Shown here in pieces: positions 6,819 to 13,466 of a stretch of DNA of 13,466 nt. Position numbers and translations under genes: made by a program. Each line of letters starts with the position of its first letter. Position 1 is the first letter of the stretch. A model generated the notes under the pieces. The model did not search any database, was not told the DNA's origin, and saw only the letters and a program-made list of their open reading frames with translations. This DNA comes from Thermoflexales bacterium (GTDB taxonomy: Bacteria; Chloroflexota; Anaerolineae; Fen-1058), in assembly GCA_016931085.1 (NCBI GenBank), contig JAFGFO010000028.1, positions 1 through 13,466 of the forward strand, read 5' to 3'.

Positions 6819-8095
6819 CCCAGCTTGCGTTCCAGGCGCTGCTGGCGGTGCAGCAGCTCGCCACGCACCTGGTCACGCGCGTAACCGGGTGGCCAGGTTT
6901 CAATCCGATCGAGAGCGACCTGGGTCCAGCTCAACGCCTTCTTGAGGTCGTGCTCGTGGGCACGCCATTCATAGTGCTTGGCCAACTCGACGTGGGCTGT
7001 GAGGTCCTGGCTAGTAGCCGCCAGCCGTTCCCAGGCCTGCCGGGCGTCCTCGTAGCGTCCCTGGTGCTTGCACAAAAAGCCCAGGCGCTGCCAGGCGGCC
7101 GCCTGCACAGTGAGCGGGGCGTCTCTATCCAGGACGGCATGCAGCATCATTTCAGCTCGATCTGGCCATCCCAGCTCATCGTACCAGCCCGCCAGGCTGA
7201 CCAGGTCGCCTGGGTCGGGCGAAGGCTCGGCCAGCGGCTCGGCAAACAAGCCACCCAGCCGTGTGGCCAGCGTCACCATAGACAGGATGTCTTGCGCATT
7301 GTGGTACAGCACCCCCCCCAACGCCGAGGCATCGCCGGTGTTGAGATAGTCAAAATAAAGTTGGGGGATCAGGTAGCCGGGCGCGTCGACCTGATCGCGG
7401 TGGACGTCCAACACGTGGCTTTCCAGCGAAGACAGCGCGCACGATGGCAAGCGCTCGCGCCAGAGTCGCCGCGCTGGCGGGAGCAGGTCCAGGTGCGGCA
7501 CAGTCAAGGCGGGCGGCTGGTGGTTGAGCATAAAGCGTGTCCGGAGCAATGGCAGATCAAAGCCACGCCCGTTAAACGTGACCACGGCCTCGCAATCGGC
7601 GACGTGTTCGCTCAGGGCCGCCAACAGCGCGGCTTCCTCACCCGGCTGGCGAAGAAAAAACTGGGCGAGCTGGAATTCGCCCTCTTGCGATTTGCGATTT
7701 GCGATTTTAAACCTACCCACTCCCACCAGGAAAGCCAGCGTCCCCGTCCCGCCGGCCAAGCCCGTCGTCTCGGTGTCGAGGAAGGCTGCTCGGCTGAGAT
7801 CTCGCTCTCCCCAGGCCGGGTCAGCACAAGCCAGGCGGCCCAACACGTCCGCAGGCAGCTCCAGCGCGTCCGCCAGCGGCCGGCTGCCGTGCCTATAGCT
7901 GGCATTGAAATGGTCTTCAACGATCCAGCTCGGGCCGTTGGGGGTTTCGATCTCGCGTCCATCCAAGACATCCGACACATCGCGCAAAGCCTGGCCGCGC
8001 ATGGCCTGTCGCGTGGGTGGCGGCGGGGGCTTGAGCTGGGCCGCCCCCTTGCGGATACCCAGCCGGCTCAGCTTTTTGCGCAGCTCGTCACTCAT
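6809..8095 (-). CDS. RNase H-fold DEDD exonuclease-like protein with C-terminal TPR (YprB-like)
   Basis: A 428-aa protein with a DnaQ/RNase H-like 3'-5' exonuclease domain (RNase_H_2/YprB type) and a helical TPR-like tail. The DEDD residues are visible: FLDTETTGL (D107, E109), TFNGRGFDLPLL (D180) and YHNAQDILSM (H265, D269). Residues about 310-428 form TPR-like helices (AWQRLGFLCKHQGRYEDARQ). In the loop between strand AFLVGVGRF and strand EFQLAQFFL, residues 130-136 are encoded by a triplicated 7-mer, an in-frame insertion. No Shine-Dalgarno is present (CCTCC precedes the ATG), and an extended -10 lies 7 nt upstream, so a leaderless mRNA is likely. Its substrate in the cell is unknown. Confidence 0.88.
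   Translation of the reverse strand: MSDELRKKLSRLGIRKGAAQLKPPPPPTRQAMRGQALRDVSDVLDGREIETPNGPSWIVEDHFNASYRHGSRPLADALELPADVLGRLACADPAWGERDLSRAAFLDTETTGLAGGTGTLAFLVGVGRFKIANRKSQEGEFQLAQFFLRQPGEEAALLAALSEHVADCEAVVTFNGRGFDLPLLRTRFMLNHQPPALTVPHLDLLPPARRLWRERLPSCALSSLESHVLDVHRDQVDAPGYLIPQLYFDYLNTGDASALGGVLYHNAQDILSMVTLATRLGGLFAEPLAEPSPDPGDLVSLAGWYDELGWPDRAEMMLHAVLDRDAPLTVQAAAWQRLGFLCKHQGRYEDARQAWERLAATSQDLTAHVELAKHYEWRAHEHDLKKALSWTQVALDRIETWPPGYARDQVRGELLHRQQRLERKLGHG
7687..7707. repeat. Triplicated heptamer (GCGATTT)x3 within the yprB-like gene
   Basis: Three exact copies of GCGATTT at 7687-7693, 7694-7700 and 7701-7707. The 21-bp block keeps frame and encodes residues 130-136, a Lys/Arg/Asn-rich loop. 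It is AT-richer than the surrounding gene. Confidence 0.85.
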
Positions 8096-8102
8096 GGAGG
8101 AA

Positions 8103-8111
8103 ATTTTATCA
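8103..8111 (-). promoter_or_regulatory. Extended -10 promoter of the yprB-like gene
   Basis: The minus strand reads TGA-TAAAAT (8111-8103) followed by 7 nt and the ATG at 8095. This places +1 at or next to the start codon. It is the same arrangement as trmI. Confidence 0.5.
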
Positions 8112-8141
8112 CGAAATGCACGAAACGACGAATTTTACACA

Positions 8142-8169
8142 TTGACATTACAAGTGGATGTGGTATACT
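8142..8169 (+). promoter_or_regulatory. Strong sigma70-type promoter of the rpsB-cdsA operon
   Basis: A perfect TTGACA (8142-8147), a 16-nt spacer and TATACT (8164-8169). Predicted +1 near 8176 gives a leader of about 113 nt before rpsB. Confidence 0.8.
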
Positions 8170-8210
8170 TGGCCTTCGGGATTTTACCCTATCACACACG
8201 TCCACGATCT

Positions 8211-8261
8211 ACGGAGGCGTGCCAGGCGACTGGCTCTCCGGCGAAAAGACTGGACGGAGGC
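8211..8261 (+). promoter_or_regulatory. Structured rpsB leader with GNRA hairpin and alternative pairing
   Basis: GCCAG (8221-8225) and CTGGC (8230-8234) close a GCGA tetraloop, which fits GNRA. CTCCG (8236-8240) can pair either with CGGAG at 8212-8216, enclosing that hairpin, or with CGGAG at 8255-8259 downstream. The two CGGAG copies lie in an exact direct repeat ACGGAGGC (8211-8218, 8254-8261). This is a candidate S2 autoregulatory leader; the role is inference. Confidence 0.45.
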
Positions 8262-8288
8262 TAAAAACGCAAAAAGGAGAATGTTAGA

Positions 8289-9290
8289 ATGTCTGTTATA
8301 CCTATGAAAACGCTCCTGGAAACAGGAGTCCATTTCGGCCACCGCACTCGGCGCTGGAACCCCAAGATGAGATCCTACATCTTTACCGAGCGCAACAACA
8401 TCCACATCATTGACCTTCAACAGACCATGCGGTGTCTCGAGGATGCTTACGCGGCCGTTCGCGACAAGGTGGCGGAGGGTGGAACGCTTTTGTTCGTTGG
8501 CACCAAGCGGCAGGCGCAGGAAACGATTGCCTTGCAGGCCCAGCGCTGCGGCATGCCCTACGTCAACCAACGCTGGTTGGGGGGCACGCTCACCAACTGG
8601 CGTACCATCCGCTCCCGGATCGACACGCTGCTGTCTCTCGAGCAACGCCGCGCCCAAGGCGAGTTTGAGCGTCTGAGCAAGAAAGAGGCCTTGATGCTGA
8701 ATCGCCAAATTGACAAGCTCAACGCGCGGCTGGGCGGAATCAAGACCATGCTGCGGCTGCCGGATATGGTCTTTGTCGTCGACGTTTGTCGCGAAACCAC
8801 AGCGTTGCGCGAAGCGAACATGCTAGAGGTACCGGTGATCGCCATCGTGGATACCAATGGCGATCCCGACACAGCCGATTACGTGATTCCTGCCAACGAC
8901 GACGCCATCCGCGCTATCAAGATACTGACGAGCGCGATGGCTGACGCCGTGATGGAGGGCATGGCCATGCGCAAGGAAACCATGCCGCTCGAAGAGATCG
9001 AAAGGGCCGGGCTCGGGGCCGACGAGCAATACCTCGGTGCGGCCACCCTGGCCAAGCTGCGCAGCGGCGAGCTCGAGTTTGAAGACGAGGGGCGGGACAA
9101 AGTCGAAGAAAAGACATACCAAGCCGAGGACGTGGGCCGGGTCGAGGACGAGATCGAAGACCTGGGCCAGGTCGAGGACGAGATCGAAGACCTGGGCCAG
9201 GTCGAGGACGAGGATGTTTACGAGTACGACGCGGAAGTGGAAGACGAAGATGCCTACGCGTACGAGGACGAGGACGAAAAGGAAGCATAA
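8289..9290 (+). CDS. rpsB: 30S ribosomal protein S2 with long acidic C-terminal extension
   Basis: A 333-aa S2. Residues 1 to about 235 are the normal S2 body: [19 protein letters not shown] near the N-terminus, [10 protein letters not shown], the coiled-coil insert ([20 protein letters not shown]), DMVFVVDVC, and [12 protein letters not shown]... [14 protein letters not shown]. The remaining roughly 95 residues are a Glu/Asp-rich tail, with a 30-bp tandem repeat at 9126-9212 and an Asp/Glu/Tyr end. Shine-Dalgarno AGGAGA lies at 8275-8280, eight nt before the ATG. The stop overlaps the tsf start by one base (TAATG), indicating translational coupling. First gene of the operon. Confidence 0.97.
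   Translation: MSVIPMKTLLETGVHFGHRTRRWNPKMRSYIFTERNNIHIIDLQQTMRCLEDAYAAVRDKVAEGGTLLFVGTKRQAQETIALQAQRCGMPYVNQRWLGGTLTNWRTIRSRIDTLLSLEQRRAQGEFERLSKKEALMLNRQIDKLNARLGGIKTMLRLPDMVFVVDVCRETTALREANMLEVPVIAIVDTNGDPDTADYVIPANDDAIRAIKILTSAMADAVMEGMAMRKETMPLEEIERAGLGADEQYLGAATLAKLRSGELEFEDEGRDKVEEKTYQAEDVGRVEDEIEDLGQVEDEIEDLGQVEDEDVYEYDAEVEDEDAYAYEDEDEKEA
9126..9212 (+). repeat. 30-bp tandem repeat in the rpsB acidic tail
   Basis: Two identical 30-bp units (9141-9170, 9171-9200), a partial third (9201-9212) and a degenerate half unit before them (9126-9140). The 10-residue protein unit is [10 protein letters not shown]. Confidence 0.9.
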
Positions 9291-9889
9291 TGGAGATTTC
9301 AACGGCTCTTATCAAACAACTCAGGGAACTGAGCGGCGCGGGTGTATTGGATTGCCGCAAGACCTTGGAACAAACTGGGGGTGACCTTGACAAGGCGGCC
9401 GCCATTTTGCGCGAAAAAGGCCTGAGCAAGGCGGCCAAGAAAGCCGAGCGCGCGGCGCTCGAGGGTCGCGTGGAGCTTTACGCTCACCCCGGCGATCGAG
9501 TTGGCGTTATGCTCGAGTTGAACTGCGAGACTGACTTTGTGGCCAAGAATGAAGCGTTCAAAAGCTTGGCGCATGAGCTGGCCTTGCACATCGCCTTTGC
9601 CAGTCCCAGTTATCTCCAAGTGCAAGATATTCCGGCCGATGTGATCGAGGCTCAAAAGGCGCGATTCCAGGCTGATGCGCGGGCCTCCGGCAAGCCCGAG
9701 GCCGTCCTCGACAAGATCGTGCAGGGCAAGCTCGAAAAGTTTTACGATGAAGTCTGCCTGCTGCGCCAGGCCTTTGTCAAGGACGACAAAGTCAAGGTCG
9801 GTGATTTGATCACCAGCCTGATCGTCAAGACCGGCGAGAACATCGTCGTGCGACGCTTTGCCCGCTACGAGTTGGGCCAGGACGTGTAG
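9290..9889 (+). CDS. tsf: Elongation factor Ts (short form)
   Basis: A 199-aa EF-Ts, the GDP/GTP exchange factor of EF-Tu. The UBA-like N-domain (1-50) carries LRELSGAGVLDCRKTLEQ. The core holds the signature ELNCETDFVAKN (about residues 76-87), whose TDFVA segment contacts the EF-Tu G domain. At about 200 residues it matches the single-core form known from Thermus rather than the 280-residue E. coli form. The ATG shares its A with the rpsB TAA, so it has no separate Shine-Dalgarno and relies on coupling. Confidence 0.96.
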   Translation: MEISTALIKQLRELSGAGVLDCRKTLEQTGGDLDKAAAILREKGLSKAAKKAERAALEGRVELYAHPGDRVGVMLELNCETDFVAKNEAFKSLAHELALHIAFASPSYLQVQDIPADVIEAQKARFQADARASGKPEAVLDKIVQGKLEKFYDEVCLLRQAFVKDDKVKVGDLITSLIVKTGENIVVRRFARYELGQDV

Positions 9890-9890
9890 G

Positions 9891-10677
<787 letters not shown>

Positions 10678-10680
10678 CTT

Positions 10681-11238
10681 ATGGTCAAAGACTTGCTGCA
10701 CGAACTCAAGACTCGCATGGACAAGACCATCGAGACGCTGGACACCGACTTGCGGGCGGTGCGGACTGGGCGCGCCAGCCCGGCCCTGGTCGAGCGCGTG
10801 ATGGTCGATTATTATAGCGTGCCGACCCGCCTGGAACAGTTGGCCAACATCGCCGCGCCTGAAGCGCAGTTATTGACGATTCGCCCTTACGACCCTTCAT
10901 CGCTCAAAGACATCGAGCGGGCCATCCTGGCCTCGGACCTGGGCCTGACGCCCAATAACGATGGCAAGCTCATCCGCCTGGTGATCCCACGCCTGACTGA
11001 AGAGCGCCGCCACGAGATGCTCAAGCTCGTCCGCAGGCGCGTCGAGGAAGCGCGCGTGTCTATCCGCAATATCCGCCGAGAAGGGATGGAGGATCTGAAA
11101 GAGTTCGAAAAGGAAAAAATGATCTCGGAAGACGAGATGTACCGCGGGCGTGACGAGCTGCAGGAACAGACTGACAAGTACATCAGCCGGGCTGAAGAGA
11201 TCGGCGCGCGCAAGGAGCAGGCGATCTCTGAGGTATAG
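10681..11238 (+). CDS. frr: Ribosome recycling factor
   Basis: A 185-aa RRF, which with EF-G splits the post-termination ribosome. The tRNA-like three-helix bundle is recognisable: the TDLRAVRTGRASPALVERV helix near 22-40, the domain II segment (ANIAAPEAQLLTIRPYDPS, about 57-75) and the LTEERRHEMLKLVRRRVEEA helix. Length matches the family exactly. It starts 3 nt after the pyrH stop, so the two are probably coupled. Confidence 0.97.
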   Translation: MVKDLLHELKTRMDKTIETLDTDLRAVRTGRASPALVERVMVDYYSVPTRLEQLANIAAPEAQLLTIRPYDPSSLKDIERAILASDLGLTPNNDGKLIRLVIPRLTEERRHEMLKLVRRRVEEARVSIRNIRREGMEDLKEFEKEKMISEDEMYRGRDELQEQTDKYISRAEEIGARKEQAISEV

Positions 11239-11249
11239 CGCTGGCCTCT

Positions 11250-11966
11250 ATGTCCACTCAAGCCAGGATTCCCACCCATGTCGCGATGATTATGGACGGC
11301 AACGGCCGTTGGAGCCGTGCGCGCGGCCTGCCGCGCCTGGCCGGGCACCGGGCCGGCGTCGAGAACCTGCGCCGCGTGCTGACAGCCTGCGTGGAATTGG
11401 GCATCAAAATCCTGACCATTTACGCTTTTTCAACCGAAAACTGGCGCCGCCCCATCGAAGAAGTGCGCGGCCTGTTGAATATCTTGGAAACTGTCATCGA
11501 TCGCGAATTGGCTGCACTACACAAGAATGGGGTCCAATTGCGCCACCTGGGCAGCCTGGACGGCCTTTCGCCCGAACTGTGTGAAAAGGTGCAGCACGCC
11601 ATCGAACTCACCCGCCACAACGAACGCTTGATCCTCAACGTAGCTTTTAACTATGGCGGGCGGCAAGAACTCGTGCAGGCTTTTCGCCGCATGGTCGAGG
11701 AGGGTGTGTCTCCGGCGCAGATCGACGAGACACTCATCGACCGCTACCTTTACACAGCCGGGCTGCCTGATCCCGACCTGATTATCCGCACCAGCGGTGA
11801 AATGCGCGTGAGTAACTTTTTGCTCTGGCAAGGCGCGTATGCTGAATATTACGTCACCCCGACCTATTGGCCGGATTTCGACAAGGAGGAGCTCAGCCAA
11901 GCTCTGGAAACTTTTGCACGCCGCGAGCGGCGCTTTGGCAAGACTGGCGAGCAGGTCACAGCCTAA
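11250..11966 (+). CDS. uppS: Isoprenyl transferase / undecaprenyl diphosphate synthase
   Basis: A 238-aa cis-prenyltransferase that extends farnesyl-PP with isopentenyl-PP to make the C55 lipid carrier of wall synthesis. MIMDGNGRW (13-21) carries the catalytic Asp16. STENWRRP follows near 61-68. The C-terminal signature RTSGEMRVSNFLLWQ and the EYY..WPDF region complete the active site. It lies 11 nt downstream of frr and 3 nt upstream of cdsA. Confidence 0.96.
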   Translation: MSTQARIPTHVAMIMDGNGRWSRARGLPRLAGHRAGVENLRRVLTACVELGIKILTIYAFSTENWRRPIEEVRGLLNILETVIDRELAALHKNGVQLRHLGSLDGLSPELCEKVQHAIELTRHNERLILNVAFNYGGRQELVQAFRRMVEEGVSPAQIDETLIDRYLYTAGLPDPDLIIRTSGEMRVSNFLLWQGAYAEYYVTPTYWPDFDKEELSQALETFARRERRFGKTGEQVTA

Positions 11967-11969
11967 ACC

Positions 11970-12803
11970 ATGTTTCGTTATCGTGTGCTCAGCGTTTTCC
12001 TGCTTGCCCCACCCACCATTGCCCTGCTCTTTCTGGGGGGAGGGTGGTTTTGGAGCCTGGCGGCGGTGGCCATGGTTGTGGCCAATATCGAGTATGCCCC
12101 CATCGTTCGACAAGGCTCGCACGTCAACACCGCGCTAGCGGCCGGATTTGGCCTGTCGGCGTTGCTGGCAGCGCGCTACCAGGCGATCGAGTGGCTATGG
12201 CCACTCGCGACGGCGTTCGTTCTTGCCGAGTTGACCTGGGCCTTGATCCGCTTCGAGCGCGGCTCGCAGACAGCCGTGGCGGATTGGGCTTTTACCTTGG
12301 CGGGGGGCCTGTACTTGGGCGTGACCGGGGCACATTTCATCTTGCTGCGCGAAATGACGGTCCCGCCGCGCCTGGAAGTCGGCCTGGGACTGACCTTGTT
12401 GGCATTGCTGGGATCATGGGCCGTTGACGTTAGCTCATACATGATTGGCCGCTTGTGGGGGCGACACAAGCTGGCGCCGCTGCTCAGTCCCAACAAAAGC
12501 TGGGAAGGCTATATCGCCGGCTTGCTCGGCGGCATGCTGTTCGGCGCGGCCTGGCCTGCTTTGTCGGCTGCGCTGCGCCTGGCTTCACTGCCCGGCATGA
12601 CGGCCTGGCATAGCCTGGCGGTCTGCACCTTGATAGCCATCCTTACCCCCTTAGGTGACCTGGGGGCTTCCATGTTGAAACGGTGGGGTAAGGTCAAAAA
12701 CAGCAGCAGCTTGATCCCCGGTCACGGGGGTATCCTGGACAGGCTGGACACCTTGTTGTGGGCTGCCGTGATCGTCTACTATTACATCCAATGGGCCATT
12801 TGA
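11970..12803 (+). CDS. cdsA: Phosphatidate cytidylyltransferase (CDP-diacylglycerol synthase)
   Basis: A 277-aa integral membrane enzyme that converts phosphatidate and CTP to CDP-diacylglycerol, the precursor of all phospholipids. It has about eight hydrophobic segments. NKSWEG precedes the family signature, PLGDLGASMLKRWGKVKNSS followed by SLIPGHGGILDRLD near the C-terminus. Most families have KD where this protein has KN, which may be a lineage feature. It is the last gene of the operon; the TGA stop at 12801-12803 lies within the -35 box of the rho promoter. Confidence 0.95.
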   Translation: MFRYRVLSVFLLAPPTIALLFLGGGWFWSLAAVAMVVANIEYAPIVRQGSHVNTALAAGFGLSALLAARYQAIEWLWPLATAFVLAELTWALIRFERGSQTAVADWAFTLAGGLYLGVTGAHFILLREMTVPPRLEVGLGLTLLALLGSWAVDVSSYMIGRLWGRHKLAPLLSPNKSWEGYIAGLLGGMLFGAAWPALSAALRLASLPGMTAWHSLAVCTLIAILTPLGDLGASMLKRWGKVKNSSSLIPGHGGILDRLDTLLWAAVIVYYYIQWAI

Positions 12804-12828
12804 CGCTTGGCCAAGTGCATGCTATAAT
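12800..12828 (+). promoter_or_regulatory. Near-consensus promoter for rho
   Basis: TTGACG (12800-12805), exactly 17 nt, and a perfect TATAAT (12823-12828). The -35 overlaps the cdsA stop codon. Predicted +1 is 12834-12836, giving a leader of about 330 nt. Confidence 0.85.
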
Positions 12829-12833
12829 CGTGG

Positions 12834-12894
12834 GGCAACACAGATTAAGGCGGTCGAAGACGACCGCGCGCCATCAAGAAATGGCGATGTTGCC
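12834..12894 (+). ncRNA. Compact three-way-junction RNA at the 5' end of the rho leader
   Basis: Three perfect helices nest into one junction. P1 is GGCAACA (12834-12840) with TGTTGCC (12888-12894). P2 is GCGGTCG (12850-12856) with CGACCGC (12861-12867) and an AAGA loop. P3 is CGCCAT (12869-12874) with ATGGCG (12881-12886). Junction strands are 9 nt (CAGATTAAG), 1 nt and 1 nt. P1 starts at the predicted +1. I do not recognise it as a known riboswitch class. A regulatory role is inference. Confidence 0.55.
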
Positions 12895-12973
12895 TCAACA
12901 TAGTAAAGTGGAGTTAGACAATCGTCCCCTGGCTGAATTGGTCTCCCAGTTGAGCTTGTCGCCTAAAGCCTAA
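12881..12973 (+). CDS. Candidate 30-aa leader peptide of rho
   Basis: ATG at 12881 (in the 3' strand of P3 of the junction), or ATG at 12887, to TAA at 12971. The frame is also open upstream of the promoter, so openness alone proves little. Residues 10-20 (VELDNRPLAEL) match residues 4-14 of Rho itself (VELEPKNLAEL) at 7 of 11 positions, with two more conservative. No good Shine-Dalgarno is visible. It may be a true leader peptide, a remnant of a duplicated rho 5' end, or chance. Confidence 0.3.
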   Translation: MAMLPQHSKVELDNRPLAELVSQLSLSPKA

Positions 12974-12978
12974 CAAGC
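12917..12978 (+). promoter_or_regulatory. Mutually exclusive stems in the rho leader
   Basis: GACAA (12917-12921) can pair with TTGTC (12956-12960), enclosing CTGG (12929-12932) with CCAG (12946-12949). Alternatively GCTTGT (12954-12959) pairs with ACAAGC (12973-12978). Both use TTGT 12956-12959. The second stem overlaps the stop codon of the small ORF. The following bases are A-rich, not a U-tract. Confidence 0.35.
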
Positions 12979-13164
12979 AAAATCATTAAACGCGCTATCG
13001 GAATAGCCTGTTGAAATTCAAGCTTTACGCTCGTAAAATGGATTGAAATCAACCGGGTGCTGCGAATCGCCTTAATAACTTGTCCGCTAATCCCCGAATC
13101 TGCACGAATGATCGATGCAAATTAGCGTAATTCGCGGATAAAAATCATCTCACGGAGGTATCCT
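12979..13164 (+). other. Distal rho leader
   Basis: No gene is seen. It holds a GCTAT/ATAGC hairpin (12994-13007), a TTTAC/GTAAA stem near 13024-13037, a 7-bp pairing CGCTAAT (13085-13091) with ATTAGCG (13121-13127), and the 9-mer pair at 13120-13137. GGAGG (13154-13158) is the rho ribosome binding site. Confidence 0.5.
13120..13137. repeat. Tandem 9-mer pair related to the 6792-6818 repeats
   Basis: AATTAGCGT and AATTCGCGG stand in tandem just upstream of the rho ribosome binding site. They are similar in length and pattern to AATCCGTGT at 6801-6809, suggesting one interspersed micro-repeat family. Confidence 0.45.
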
Positions 13165-13466
13165 GTGGATTTTGTCGAACTTGAACCCAAAAACCTGGCT
13201 GAACTGCGGGAATTAGCCCGCTCTATGGAAATCTCTGGCTGCAGCCGGCTCAAGAAGGAAGATTTGATCCTGCGCTTGCTGCGGGCCCAGGCCGAGCAGC
13301 AGGGTTATATTTTCGGCGGCGGCGTGCTAGACGTCGTCGAAGAAGGCATCGGTTTCTTGCGCGCCGATCATTACCTGCCTGGCCCGAACGATGTGTACGT
13401 CAGCCAGTCCCAGATCCGGCGCTTTGGCTTGCGGACAGGCGATATGGTCGTTGGCCAGGTGCGCCC
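13165..13466 (+). CDS. rho: Transcription termination factor Rho, 3'-truncated by window edge
   Basis: About 100 N-terminal residues are visible. The GTG at 13165 is supported by GGAGG at 13154-13158. Residues about 5-48 are the Rho N-terminal SAP-like helical domain (LAELRELARSMEISGCSRLK then KEDLILRLL). Residues about 50-100 are the start of the RNA-binding cold-shock domain (GYIFGGGVLDVVEEGIGFLR, YLPGPNDVYVSQSQIRRFGL, RTGDMVVGQVRP). Rho is the hexameric RNA helicase that ends transcription of untranslated RNA. It has its own promoter and a long leader; autogenous control of rho is known in other bacteria. Confidence 0.96.
   Translation, partial: MDFVELEPKNLAELRELARSMEISGCSRLKKEDLILRLLRAQAEQQGYIFGGGVLDVVEEGIGFLRADHYLPGPNDVYVSQSQIRRFGLRTGDMVVGQVR

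Noticed and set aside
6614..8287. 557-codon plus-strand open frame antisense to the yprB-like gene
   Set aside because: Shadow of a GC-rich gene; no domain pattern, and the minus strand has the complete DEDD motif set.
13029..13052. GATTGAAAT segment resembling the 3' end of CRISPR repeats
   Set aside because: Only one copy, with no spacer-repeat periodicity; it forms a local hairpin with CAACC instead.
12834..13164. tmRNA, 6S RNA or RNase P RNA in the rho upstream region
   Set aside because: No tRNA-like ends, no CCA, no conserved tmRNA or RNase P core sequence; the promoter and position fit an mRNA leader.

Overview
The window looks like a chromosomal housekeeping segment from a GC-rich member of the Chloroflexota (Anaerolineae/Caldilineae-like). 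This is inferred from the overall protein style: a Pro/Thr-linked LysM protein, a secreted protein carrying the VYLPLIMRN-type motif that is common in that phylum, a Thermus-like short EF-Ts and a CdsA with a KNSSSLIPGHGG signature. No database search was possible. There are no phage, IS, CRISPR, tRNA or rRNA genes that I can support.

Left part (1-4892). A slipin (stomatin/band 7) lacking its 5' end is followed by a membrane-anchored double-LysM protein, then an orphan shikimate-kinase-like P-loop protein. Facing it is a site-2 protease (M50) gene on the minus strand. The protease gene is divergent from rplY (L25/CTC), and both have good sigma70-type promoters with 17-nt spacers placed back to back. 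rplY converges on trmI (tRNA m1A58 methyltransferase), and the two share a 15-bp perfect palindrome.

Middle part (4893-8095). trmI is divergent from a 600-aa surface protein of unknown function. That protein converges on an RNase H-fold exonuclease/TPR protein (YprB-like). trmI and the yprB-like gene both appear to be transcribed from extended -10 promoters that put +1 at the ATG, so leaderless mRNAs are likely.

Right part (8096-13466). From one strong promoter runs the translation/cell-envelope operon rpsB-tsf-pyrH-frr-uppS-cdsA, with very tight junctions (1-nt overlap, 3-nt and 11-nt gaps). Ribosomal protein S2 and EF-Ts, UMP kinase, ribosome recycling factor, undecaprenyl-PP synthase and CDP-DAG synthase link translation to lipid carrier and phospholipid synthesis. 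A separate, nearly consensus promoter, whose -35 overlaps the cdsA stop, drives rho (truncated by the window end) behind a leader of about 330 nt.

The most interesting non-coding signals are: (a) the rho leader, which begins exactly at the predicted +1 with a compact, perfectly paired three-way junction and carries a 30-codon ORF resembling the N-terminus of Rho itself; (b) structured leaders in front of rpsB and rplY; and (c) a scatter of short palindromic and tandem micro-repeats that have entered coding sequence (N-tail of the surface protein, a loop of the YprB-like nuclease, C-termini of TrmI and the nuclease) as well as spacers.
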